From Acidiferrobacteraceae bacterium (GTDB lineage: Bacteria; Pseudomonadota; Gammaproteobacteria; Arenicellales; UBA868), in assembly GCA_002731295.1 (NCBI GenBank), contig PCBE01000066.1:46102-53154 (forward strand): DNA of 7,053 nt. The letters are read 5' to 3'. Both the position numbers and the translations under genes were made by a program. Positions within the stretch are counted from its first letter, which is position 1; each line of letters opens with the position of its first letter. Shown here one piece after another: positions 1 to 5,639 of this stretch. The notes below the pieces were generated by a model, which saw only the letters and a program-made list of their open reading frames with translations, searched no databases and was not told the origin of the DNA.

Positions 1-345
1 CAAATTCGTGATCGATTGGCTGATCCTGATTCCGCGGTATTGGATCAGCAGCCAACCTATGCACATAACAAATACCGCTCAATCAGGCCTGAAATCCTGG
101 TTGTACTGGGTGTCTGTACACACTTGGGATGTGCACCGACCGAAAAATTCGAAACCGGCGCCGCATCGGGCATCAGTGATGACTGGGTCGGCGGGTTTTT
201 CTGCCCCTGTCATGGTTCGGCCTTTGATTTTGCAGGACGGGTTTATCGAAACGTGCCAGCACCGACAAATTTGGTCGTGCCGCCCCATAGCTTTCTGTCT
301 GACAATCGCATACTTGTCGGAGTCGATCAGGAGGAGACAGCCTGA
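1..345 (+). CDS. petA: Ubiquinol-cytochrome c reductase iron-sulfur (Rieske) subunit, 3' part only
   Basis: This is the C-terminal 114 residues of the Rieske protein of the cytochrome bc1 complex. The protein takes an electron from ubiquinol at the Qo site and passes it to cytochrome c1 on the periplasmic face of the inner membrane. The reading frame is open from base 1, so the N-terminal membrane anchor and Tat-type signal lie outside the window; gammaproteobacterial homologues are about 200 residues. Both cluster-binding loops are intact: CTHLGC (residues 39-44 of the visible part) and CPCHGS (68-73). They supply two Cys and two His ligands for the [2Fe-2S] centre, and Cys44 and Cys70 are expected to form the stabilising disulfide. 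The late Pro-rich stretch (APTNLVVPP) is the usual Pro loop. The stop codon overlaps the petB start by one base (TGATG), and the last codons carry the petB ribosome binding site. There are no internal stops or missing ligands, so the truncation comes only from the window edge. Confidence 0.96.
   Translation, partial: QIRDRLADPDSAVLDQQPTYAHNKYRSIRPEILVVLGVCTHLGCAPTEKFETGAASGISDDWVGGFFCPCHGSAFDFAGRVYRNVPAPTNLVVPPHSFLSDNRILVGVDQEETA
329..334 (+). promoter_or_regulatory. Ribosome binding site of petB inside the end of petA
   Basis: A perfect AGGAGG lies 10 nt before the petB ATG and within the last codons of petA. With the TGATG overlap it fixes the petB start and indicates translational coupling of the two subunits. 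Confidence 0.8.
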
Positions 346-1595
346 TGGCGAGATTTATGGAGTGGATCGACGAACGTTTTCCGGCCACCAAGGTCTGGGA
401 GGAGCACCTCGCCAAGTACTACACTCCGAAAAATTTCAATTTCTGGTATTACTTCGGCTCACTGCTGTTGCTGGTCATGGTCCTGCAGATCGTCACCGGC
501 ATCGTTTTGACAATGCATTACAAGCCGGATGCCAGCTTGGCGTTTGCATCGGTCGAGTACATCATGCGCGATGTGCCCGGCGGCTGGTTCATTCGCTACC
601 TTCATTCTGTGGGCGCCTCGATGATGTTTCTGGCGGTCTACCTGCACATGTTCCGGGCAATGCTGTACGGTTCCTACAAAGGTCCTCGTGAGTTGATTTG
701 GATCCTGGGGGTGATCATCTATATCGCGTTAATGGCAGAAGCATTTTTTGGTTATTTGTTGCCATGGGGTAACATGTCCTACTGGGGAGCGCAGGTCATC
801 ATTTCGCTTTTTGGTGCCATCCCTGTGGTCGGTGAAGGCCTTGCCGAGTGGATCCGTGGTGATTTCGTGGTCTCGGATGCCACCCTAAACAGATTTTTTG
901 CCTTTCATGTCATCCTACTGCCATTGCTCTTGGCTCTGCTGGTTTACCTGCATATCGTCGCGCTCCACAAAACCGGTTCCAATAATCCAGATGGTGTAGA
1001 GATCAAGAAACAAAAGGATGATAAAGGTGTCCCCTTAGACGGAATTCCATTTCATCCTTACTACACTGTAAAAGACATTTTTGGTGCTGCGGTATTTATG
1101 GCCATATATCTCGCTATCGTATTTTTTGCGCCAGAGCTGAGTGGCTGGTTTCTTGAAAAAGATAATTTTGAACCCGCTAATATTCTTCTGACACCTCCGG
1201 ATATCGTGCCACTGTGGTACCTGACCCCTTACTACTCAATTCTGCGTGCGGTGACCTTCGAATGGTTACCTGGTGGCGCGAAACTCTGGGGCGTCATGGC
1301 AATGGGCCTCGCCATCGTTCTTATCTTTTTCTTACCCTGGCTCGACCGATCAAAAGTAAAGTCGATTCGTTATCGTGGCTGGATGTACAAGACCATGTTG
1401 ATGCTGTTTGCGGTTACTTTTGTGATGCTGGGCTACCTCGGGACCAAGAATCCTGGCCACATTGATTTTTTCTGGTTCAAGAATGTAGTCTGGGCACAGA
1501 TTGGCCTGGTCATTTATTTTGCGTTTTTTCTTCTCATGCCGATCTACACTCGACTTGATCGTACAAAACCAGAACCAGACCGGCTGACAGGCTGA
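345..1595 (+). CDS. petB: Cytochrome b subunit of the bc1 complex
   Basis: This 416-residue integral membrane protein carries hemes bL and bH and forms the quinol-oxidising Qo and quinone-reducing Qi sites. The four axial histidines are visible: H87 and H101 in one helix, H188 and H203 in another. The second pair is separated by 14 residues instead of the 13 of mitochondrial cytochrome b. Further family marks are GYLLPWGNMSYWGA (136-149), LHKTGSNNPDG (207-217) and the Qo segment around 289-292. That segment reads PLWY where mitochondrial proteins have PEWY. Hydrophobic segments fit the usual eight helices, with the last three at about 314-332, 350-364 and 383-400. The length matches bacterial PetB, which is a full b without fused c1. 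The start at 345 is fixed by a strong Shine-Dalgarno sequence and the one-base overlap with petA. The stop overlaps the petC start in the same way, so petABC is one operon. Confidence 0.98.
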   Translation: MARFMEWIDERFPATKVWEEHLAKYYTPKNFNFWYYFGSLLLLVMVLQIVTGIVLTMHYKPDASLAFASVEYIMRDVPGGWFIRYLHSVGASMMFLAVYLHMFRAMLYGSYKGPRELIWILGVIIYIALMAEAFFGYLLPWGNMSYWGAQVIISLFGAIPVVGEGLAEWIRGDFVVSDATLNRFFAFHVILLPLLLALLVYLHIVALHKTGSNNPDGVEIKKQKDDKGVPLDGIPFHPYYTVKDIFGAAVFMAIYLAIVFFAPELSGWFLEKDNFEPANILLTPPDIVPLWYLTPYYSILRAVTFEWLPGGAKLWGVMAMGLAIVLIFFLPWLDRSKVKSIRYRGWMYKTMLMLFAVTFVMLGYLGTKNPGHIDFFWFKNVVWAQIGLVIYFAFFLLMPIYTRLDRTKPEPDRLTG

Positions 1596-2326
1596 TGAAG
1601 AATCTCATCAAAATAGCAGTTCTGTCTCTGTTGCCGGTATTGGCGATGGCTTCGGGCGGGGGCGATGAGGGGCTGGATCCAGTGAACATAAATTTGGCGG
1701 ACAAAGCATCACTACAAAGGGGAGCGAAGACCTTTGTCAATTACTGTCTGTCGTGTCATAGCGCCGCCTACATGCGTTACGAGCGCATGGGAACCGATCT
1801 CGGAATAAACGAACAGTTGTTACGGGAGAACTTGATGCTTGCAACTGAAAAGCCGGGTGACACCATGACTATAACCATGCCAGGAGATGGTGCAAAAAAA
1901 TGGTTTGGTGTGGTTCCACCGGATCTCAGTCTGACTGCACGCTCGAAGGGCCCTAACTGGATCTATACCTACCTACGCAGTTTTTACTGGGATAAATCTA
2001 GCCCTACCGGCTGGAACAATGTCCTGTTCCCCAATGTGGCGATGCCGCACGTGCTTTATCGCTTACAGGGATATCGTGAGGCAGAGTTCGAAGGCGCCGC
2101 CGGTGGTCTCCGACACTTCGCCGGTTACGTTGAGAAAACGCCGGGTCAGATGAGTAACGAAGAATATGATGCAGCCATGCGGGACCTGACTAACTTCATG
2201 GTCTATCTGGCCGAACCAGCCAAGCTCGTGCGTTATAAGATCGGGGTTTGGGTGATGATCTTCATGGGCGTATTGGTTTTTCTGACCTATGCCACAAAGA
2301 AGGAATACTGGCGCGACGTACATTGA
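1595..2326 (+). CDS. petC: Cytochrome c1 subunit of the bc1 complex
   Basis: This 243-residue membrane-anchored c-type cytochrome receives electrons from the Rieske protein and passes them to soluble cytochrome c or another acceptor in the periplasm. Residues 1-19 are a Sec signal peptide (Lys-rich start, hydrophobic core) with a probable cleavage site after AMA. The heme-binding CLSCH is at 51-55, followed by SAAYMRY, which is typical of c1. The likely sixth heme ligand is Met150 in NVAMPHVL. A single C-terminal membrane helix (about 216-232) is followed by a charged tail ending KKEYWRDVH, giving the expected orientation with the tail in the cytoplasm. The start overlaps the petB stop by one base, and there is only a weak ribosome binding sequence (ACAGG), so translation probably depends on coupling. 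This is the last gene of the pet operon. The 96 nt that follow hold no hairpin with a T-run. Confidence 0.97.
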   Translation: MKNLIKIAVLSLLPVLAMASGGGDEGLDPVNINLADKASLQRGAKTFVNYCLSCHSAAYMRYERMGTDLGINEQLLRENLMLATEKPGDTMTITMPGDGAKKWFGVVPPDLSLTARSKGPNWIYTYLRSFYWDKSSPTGWNNVLFPNVAMPHVLYRLQGYREAEFEGAAGGLRHFAGYVEKTPGQMSNEEYDAAMRDLTNFMVYLAEPAKLVRYKIGVWVMIFMGVLVFLTYATKKEYWRDVH

Positions 2327-2373
2327 CCGATTCTACCGCTGGGGCTATGACCTTTCGTCGTCTGGCATATGGT

Positions 2374-2402
2374 TTGTCAGGTACGGTACGTCGCTCCATA
2401 AA
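2374..2402 (+). promoter_or_regulatory. Candidate sigma70-type promoter for sspA
   Basis: TTGTCA (2374-2379, five of six matches to the -35 consensus) is followed after 17 nt by CATAAA (2397-2402, four of six to the -10 consensus). It lies in the petC-sspA gap. The transcript would start around 2409, leaving a leader of only about 14 nt, and the only purine-rich site (AGGAC, 2404-2408) would then lie at or before the transcript start. The match is moderate and unproven; sspA could also be read through from petC. Confidence 0.35.
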
Positions 2403-2422
2403 CAGGACAACTTAATCTAACG

Positions 2423-3022
2423 ATGAAAATTTACTCTGGCCCACTTTGTATATATGGACATGCCTGCCGCATCGTGATGCAGGAGAAAACCATTGAACAC
2501 GAAACCGTGTACGCCAAGCCAGGTGAGATGGTAGAACGCCTGGCTGAGCTAAACCCTTATGGTGAAACGCCGATACTGCAGGATCGGGATCTCGTCCTAT
2601 ATGGCCCGACACTGATCAACGAGTACCTTGATGAAAGACTTCCTCATCCGCCACTGATGCCAATAGATCCTGTGGGTCGGGGTAAGGCACGACTGGTGAT
2701 AGCCGATATCCACAGGGACTGGCTCAGCAATGTTCAGCGCAGCATCGATTTGGGTACCAAGCTCGACAAAAAAACGACTGATTTGATCCGTGATGGCCTA
2801 ACAGCGATGGCTGTACAGCTGGAAGGAAAAAAGTATGTACTTGGAGAAGAATTTACCCTGGTTGACTGTTATGTGGGTCCTTTGCTTTGGCGTTTGCCGA
2901 TGTTTAACTTGAAACTGCCAAAACAGGCAAAGCGACTGGAAGACTACGGTAACCGAATTTTTGCACGGCCGTCGTTTGCCAAGAGCTTAAGTGAACTGGA
3001 GAAGGAGCTCCGTGGCATTTAA
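2423..3022 (+). CDS. sspA: Stringent starvation protein A (glutathione S-transferase fold)
   Basis: This is a 199-residue homologue of SspA, an RNA polymerase-associated protein known in E. coli for its role in stationary-phase and acid stress and in phage P1 late transcription. The N-terminal thioredoxin-like domain (about 1-72) starts MKIYSGPLCIY and contains NPYGETPIL. The surface motif PHP needed for SspA activity is present at 74-76 in LPHPPLMP. The helical C-terminal domain carries the family signature LVDCYVGPLLWRLP (146-159). SspA proteins do not act as normal glutathione transferases. This one has Cys9 and Cys15 in the first helix region, whose role I cannot tell. The ATG at 2423 is the only possible in-frame start, because a stop lies at 2399-2401 with no start codon between. 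The protein is therefore about ten residues shorter at the N terminus than E. coli SspA. The Shine-Dalgarno signal is poor (AGGAC, 14 nt away). sspB follows 48 nt downstream. Confidence 0.95.
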   Translation: MKIYSGPLCIYGHACRIVMQEKTIEHETVYAKPGEMVERLAELNPYGETPILQDRDLVLYGPTLINEYLDERLPHPPLMPIDPVGRGKARLVIADIHRDWLSNVQRSIDLGTKLDKKTTDLIRDGLTAMAVQLEGKKYVLGEEFTLVDCYVGPLLWRLPMFNLKLPKQAKRLEDYGNRIFARPSFAKSLSELEKELRGI

Positions 3023-3070
3023 CTGTTTCGATGGGCGTCAACGGGCCGGGCGATGTTTTGGATTTCGGAT

Positions 3071-3496
3071 ATGGAAAAGGATAACGTCAGTTTAACATCC
3101 AACGTACCCTATCTGATTCGCGCAATCCGCGATTGGGTTGTGGACAACGGATTGACGCCACAACTCCTGGTGAATGCCAAAGTAGAGGGTGTACAGGTAC
3201 CCATCAGGTTTGTTAAAGATGGACGAATCGTGCTGAACATAGACACCAACGCTGTCGTAGATCTTTATCTGGGCGACGACCAGATCAGTTTCAAGACTCG
3301 TTTCCAAGGTCAATCGATGGAAGTACTGCTGCCTGTCTCCAGCGTTATGGCAATTTATCCACTAGAAAAACCTGATCAGCCATTTGTTTTACAGGATGGC
3401 ACCACACGGAACACGCAAGAAGATAGATTCGACCACAAACAGGCACACGGTGCTGGCAAGAAACCGGGGCGCCCTAACCTCAAGTTGGTTGAATAA
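3071..3496 (+). CDS. sspB: Stringent starvation protein B, ClpXP adaptor for ssrA-tagged substrates
   Basis: SspB is a dimeric cytoplasmic adaptor that binds the ssrA tag added by tmRNA and delivers stalled-ribosome products to the ClpXP protease. The folded substrate-binding domain covers residues about 10-97. It includes [20 protein letters not shown] near the start, VQVPI (41-45), DGRIVLNI (50-57) and [11 protein letters not shown], all typical of the family. A flexible linker of roughly 35 residues follows. The last ten residues ([10 protein letters not shown]) match the ClpX-docking tail, which in E. coli ends GGRPALRVVK. The total is 141 residues against 165 in E. coli, with the difference mostly in the linker. 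I chose the ATG at 3071 because [15 protein letters not shown] gives a normal-length N terminus. An in-frame ATG at 3053 would add six residues. Neither start has a clear Shine-Dalgarno sequence. hslV begins shortly after the stop. Confidence 0.93.
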   Translation: MEKDNVSLTSNVPYLIRAIRDWVVDNGLTPQLLVNAKVEGVQVPIRFVKDGRIVLNIDTNAVVDLYLGDDQISFKTRFQGQSMEVLLPVSSVMAIYPLEKPDQPFVLQDGTTRNTQEDRFDHKQAHGAGKKPGRPNLKLVE

Positions 3497-3524
3497 CGGT
3501 AATGCTGTGACCATAAAGAATCAG

Positions 3525-4055
3525 ATGCACGGCACAACTATATTGTCGGTACGCCGAGGTGAACACGTCGTCATCGGCGGCGATGGGCAGGTTACTCTGG
3601 GTGAGACGATCATGAAGGGTAATGCCCGAAAGGTACGCCGCTTGTACGAAGACAAGGTGATCGCAGGCTTCGCAGGAGGTACCGCTGATGCGTTCACTCT
3701 ATTTGAGCGCTTCGAAGGTAAGTTACAAAAACATCAGGGTAATCTTTTGCGTTCGGCAGTGGAACTGGCAAAGGACTGGCGGACCGACCGGATGCTCCGT
3801 CGATTGGAAGCGTTGCTGGCGGTTGCCGATAGATCTGTATCTCTGGTTATCTCCGGCACAGGTGATGTTATTGAACCCGAGGGAGGCGTTATGTCGATCG
3901 GCTCCGGCGGTCCGTATGCAAAGGCGGCAGCGGTTGCACTACTGGAGAACACCGATATGGACGCACGGGCTATCGTAGAGCGGTCGCTCACGATTGCCGC
4001 TGACATCTGTATTTACACCAATCACGAAGTCACTATCGAGGAGCTGGGCGGTTGA
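3525..4055 (+). CDS. hslV: ATP-dependent protease HslUV, peptidase subunit HslV (ClpQ)
   Basis: HslV forms a double hexameric ring with an N-terminal threonine protease site, related to the proteasome beta subunit. It degrades proteins fed to it by HslU. The mature enzyme should begin at Thr4 ([10 protein letters not shown]). With that residue as 1, the active-site residues fall at the family positions: Asp17 (GGDGQ), Lys33 (GNARKVRR) and Ser124 (IGSGGPYA). Other hallmarks are [32 protein letters not shown] and the C-terminal [14 protein letters not shown]. From the ATG at 3525 the precursor has 176 residues with a three-residue propeptide, MHG. An in-frame GTG at 3507 would give a nine-residue propeptide; neither start has a strong ribosome binding site. 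Longer upstream extension runs inside sspB in another frame and is not credible. The stop overlaps the ATG of the next small frame by one base (TGATG). Confidence 0.96.
   Translation: MHGTTILSVRRGEHVVIGGDGQVTLGETIMKGNARKVRRLYEDKVIAGFAGGTADAFTLFERFEGKLQKHQGNLLRSAVELAKDWRTDRMLRRLEALLAVADRSVSLVISGTGDVIEPEGGVMSIGSGGPYAKAAAVALLENTDMDARAIVERSLTIAADICIYTNHEVTIEELGG
4038..4043 (+). promoter_or_regulatory. Ribosome binding site in front of the small frame between hslV and hslU
   Basis: GAGGAG inside the last codons of hslV lies 11 nt before the ATG at 4055. The spacing is slightly long but within the usable range. It is one of the reasons to take the 38-codon frame seriously. Confidence 0.45.
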
Positions 4056-4171
4056 TGAGCGGTTTTTTCGCTACGTTGGGTCCGGCTCAACCAGCAGCAG
4101 GCGGGAATCATACTGTTCAGCGGATTAAGCGTGAGACTACGGGTGCTGATCTTAAAGGGAGTTCAAGCTGA
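4055..4171 (+). CDS. Hypothetical small protein of 38 residues between hslV and hslU
   Basis: I do not recognise this frame. It fills the whole gap between hslV and hslU. Its ATG overlaps the hslV stop (TGATG, 4053-4057) and its stop overlaps the hslU ATG (TGATG, 4169-4173). The same one-base junction joins petA-petB and petB-petC in this window, so this organism does use it for real genes. A GAGGAG lies 11 nt upstream of the start. The peptide starts [17 protein letters not shown], continues through a basic stretch (VQRIKRE) and ends GADLKGSSS. It has no Cys, no signal peptide, no membrane helix and no motif I can name. It is probably disordered or a short helix with flexible ends. It may be a real small protein of the HslUV operon, or a frame kept open only to carry ribosomes from hslV to hslU. 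The usual hslV-hslU gap in E. coli is much shorter. There is no direct evidence that the product exists. Confidence 0.5.
   Translation: MSGFFATLGPAQPAAGGNHTVQRIKRETTGADLKGSSS
4157..4161 (+). promoter_or_regulatory. Ribosome binding site of hslU
   Basis: GGGAG lies 9 nt before the hslU ATG, inside the last codons of the small frame. It supports the start at 4171 over the second in-frame ATG three codons on. Confidence 0.7.
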
Positions 4172-5517
4172 TGTCTCAGATGACCCCACGCGAGATCGTA
4201 GAAGAACTCGATAAGCACATCATCGGCCAGTCCGATGCTAAACGGGCGGTTGCAATCGCCCTGCGAAATCGATGGCGGCGCGCCCAGGTTATGGATGAAT
4301 TTCTGCGTAGTGAAATCACGCCCAAGAACATCCTGATGATCGGTCCCACGGGTGTGGGAAAGACCGAAATCGCAAGGCGGCTCGCTCGACTGGCAAAAGC
4401 GCCGTTTATCAAGGTCGAAGCGACCAAATTTACTGAAGTCGGATACGTAGGCCGTGAAGTCGACTCCATAATCCGTGACCTGGCGGACATGGCTGTCAAA
4501 ATGACCCGAGAAGAAGCGTTTGAAAAGGTCCGGCCGCGTGCTGAGGACGCTGCAGAGGATCGGATACTCGACATATTGTTGCCACCCGCACGTGATGCTG
4601 GCAGTGAAGCATCCGCTACGGATGACTCGGCGGACACAGACGGCGCCGGTCGTCAGCGCTTCCGCAAGCTATTCCGTGAAGGGAAACTGGACGATAAAGA
4701 GATAGAAATTGAGATAAGCGGCCCATCGGTCGGCGTGGAAATTATGGGTCCGCCCGGAATGGAAGAGATGACCAGTCAGCTGCAGGGGATGTTTCAGAAC
4801 ATGGGTGGTCAGCAGACGCGCACCCGCAAGGTCAGAATATCCGAGGCTAAGAAACTGCTCACGGAGGAGGAAGCCGCCAAGCTGGTAAACGACGATGACT
4901 TGAAGCATGAAGCAGTCGAGCGGGTCGAACAGGACGGCATTGTTTTTCTAGACGAAATGGACAAGATCGTTGGCCGTACGGACTACCACGGGGGGGATGT
5001 GTCCAGAGAGGGTGTTCAGCGTGACTTACTGCCGTTGGTTGAGGGCTGTACCGTCAGCACTCGCTATGGCATGGTGCGCACGGATCATGTGTTGTTTATT
5101 GCCTCCGGTGCTTTTCAGATGAGCAAACCGTCTGACCTTATGCCTGAGTTGCAGGGACGTTTACCGATACGGGTAGAACTTGATGCACTGACCACAGAAG
5201 ATTTTGTACGCGTGTTGACAGAGCCGGATGCCTCATTAACTGAACAGTACACCGCATTGATGGAAACAGAGGGCGTTTGCCTGGAGTTTGTTGCAGACGG
5301 TGTACAGCGGGTTGCCGAAGTCGCATGGAAGGTGAATGAATCGACTGAAAACATTGGTGCACGTCGGTTACATACGGTTATGGAACGTTTGCTCGAAACA
5401 GTCTCGTTCGAATCGGCAGATCGTTCGGGTGACCAAGTGACGATAGATCGGGAATACGTCGACAAGCACCTCGACAAATTGGCTGGTGACGAGGATTTGT
5501 CACGCTACATTCTTTAG
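4171..5517 (+). CDS. hslU: ATP-dependent protease HslUV, ATPase/unfoldase subunit HslU (ClpY)
   Basis: HslU is a hexameric AAA+ unfoldase that binds substrates, unfolds them with ATP and threads them into the HslV chamber in the cytoplasm. The 448-residue product has the full family layout. The N-terminal segment [20 protein letters not shown] is nearly identical to that of E. coli. The Walker A motif GPTGVGKT is at 58-65, the pore loop GYVG at 91-94, and the intermediate (I) domain lies roughly at 110-240. That domain includes a variable acidic insert at 143-160 and the conserved [16 protein letters not shown]. The Walker B motif GIVFLDE is at 256-262, and [22 protein letters not shown] starts at 276. 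The sensor-2 region [10 protein letters not shown] is at 393-402. The C terminus DLSRYIL is the tail that inserts into HslV and activates it. No key residue is missing. A good Shine-Dalgarno sequence and the TGATG overlap fix the start. The whole hslV-small frame-hslU block is expected to be co-transcribed. Confidence 0.98.
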   Translation: MSQMTPREIVEELDKHIIGQSDAKRAVAIALRNRWRRAQVMDEFLRSEITPKNILMIGPTGVGKTEIARRLARLAKAPFIKVEATKFTEVGYVGREVDSIIRDLADMAVKMTREEAFEKVRPRAEDAAEDRILDILLPPARDAGSEASATDDSADTDGAGRQRFRKLFREGKLDDKEIEIEISGPSVGVEIMGPPGMEEMTSQLQGMFQNMGGQQTRTRKVRISEAKKLLTEEEAAKLVNDDDLKHEAVERVEQDGIVFLDEMDKIVGRTDYHGGDVSREGVQRDLLPLVEGCTVSTRYGMVRTDHVLFIASGAFQMSKPSDLMPELQGRLPIRVELDALTTEDFVRVLTEPDASLTEQYTALMETEGVCLEFVADGVQRVAEVAWKVNESTENIGARRLHTVMERLLETVSFESADRSGDQVTIDREYVDKHLDKLAGDEDLSRYIL

Positions 5518-5523
5518 CCTATT

Positions 5524-5545
5524 CCCGGGGGTAGCCCCTGCCGGG
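5524..5545 (+). other. GC-rich hairpin after hslU, possible transcript end
   Basis: CCCGGGGG and CCCTGCCGGG pair as eight G-C base pairs with a two-base bulge (TG) and a TAGC loop, starting 7 nt after the hslU stop. The hairpin is followed by TATGTGGTCC and not by a T-run, so it is not a standard Rho-independent terminator. It could protect the 3' end of the mRNA, pause RNA polymerase, or end transcription with Rho. Confidence 0.45.
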
Positions 5546-5577
5546 TATGTGGTCCAGTTAAACTGTTCCTACAACCC

Positions 5578-5607
5578 CTGACACGGTCGGTACCTGAAGC
5601 GTATACT
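5578..5607 (+). promoter_or_regulatory. Probable sigma70-type promoter of the xni-like gene
   Basis: CTGACA (5578-5583, five of six) and TATACT (5602-5607, five of six) are separated by 18 nt. The predicted transcript start near 5614 leaves a leader of about 26 nt that contains the strong ribosome binding site. An 11-base perfect inverted repeat, CAGTTAAACTG (5555-5565), lies just upstream of the -35 element and could be an operator, though one this short may be chance. Confidence 0.6.
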
Positions 5608-5625
5608 GGGCTGTCCACCCATAGC

Positions 5626-5632
5626 GGGAGGA
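5626..5632 (+). promoter_or_regulatory. Ribosome binding site of the xni-like gene
   Basis: GGGAGGA lies 7 nt before the ATG at 5640. It is one of the strongest such sites in the window and fixes the start of the nuclease gene. Confidence 0.8.
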
Positions 5633-5639
5633 CAGCAGA

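Noticed and set aside
8..691. A 227-codon + strand frame crossing petA and petB
   Set aside because: It overlaps two certain genes in another frame and has no family features.
2347..2415. A 22-codon basic open frame (begins MTFRRLAYGL) ending 7 nt before the sspA start, possible leader peptide
   Set aside because: It has no usable ribosome binding site, and the candidate sspA promoter would lie inside it. A frame this short is likely by chance.
3031..3084. A 17-codon open frame starting in the sspA-sspB gap and overlapping the sspB start
   Set aside because: It has no ribosome binding site, is Gly-rich and short, and overlaps sspB in another frame.
3488..3516. A heat-shock (sigma32-like) promoter before hslV: GTTGAAT, 14 nt, GACCATAA
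   Set aside because: The -35 has five of seven matches and the -10 only four clear matches. The transcript would start almost on the hslV ATG with no leader. A match this weak is expected by chance.
3384..3524. An N-terminal extension of HslV of up to 47 residues from an ATG inside sspB
   Set aside because: The catalytic Thr must be close to the N terminus after processing, and the extension overlaps the linker and tail of sspB in another frame.
4176..4637. A 153-codon open frame on the complement strand inside hslU
   Set aside because: hslU is certain over this range. The complement frame is Ser/Arg-rich low-complexity sequence typical of an antisense shadow, with no recognisable domain.
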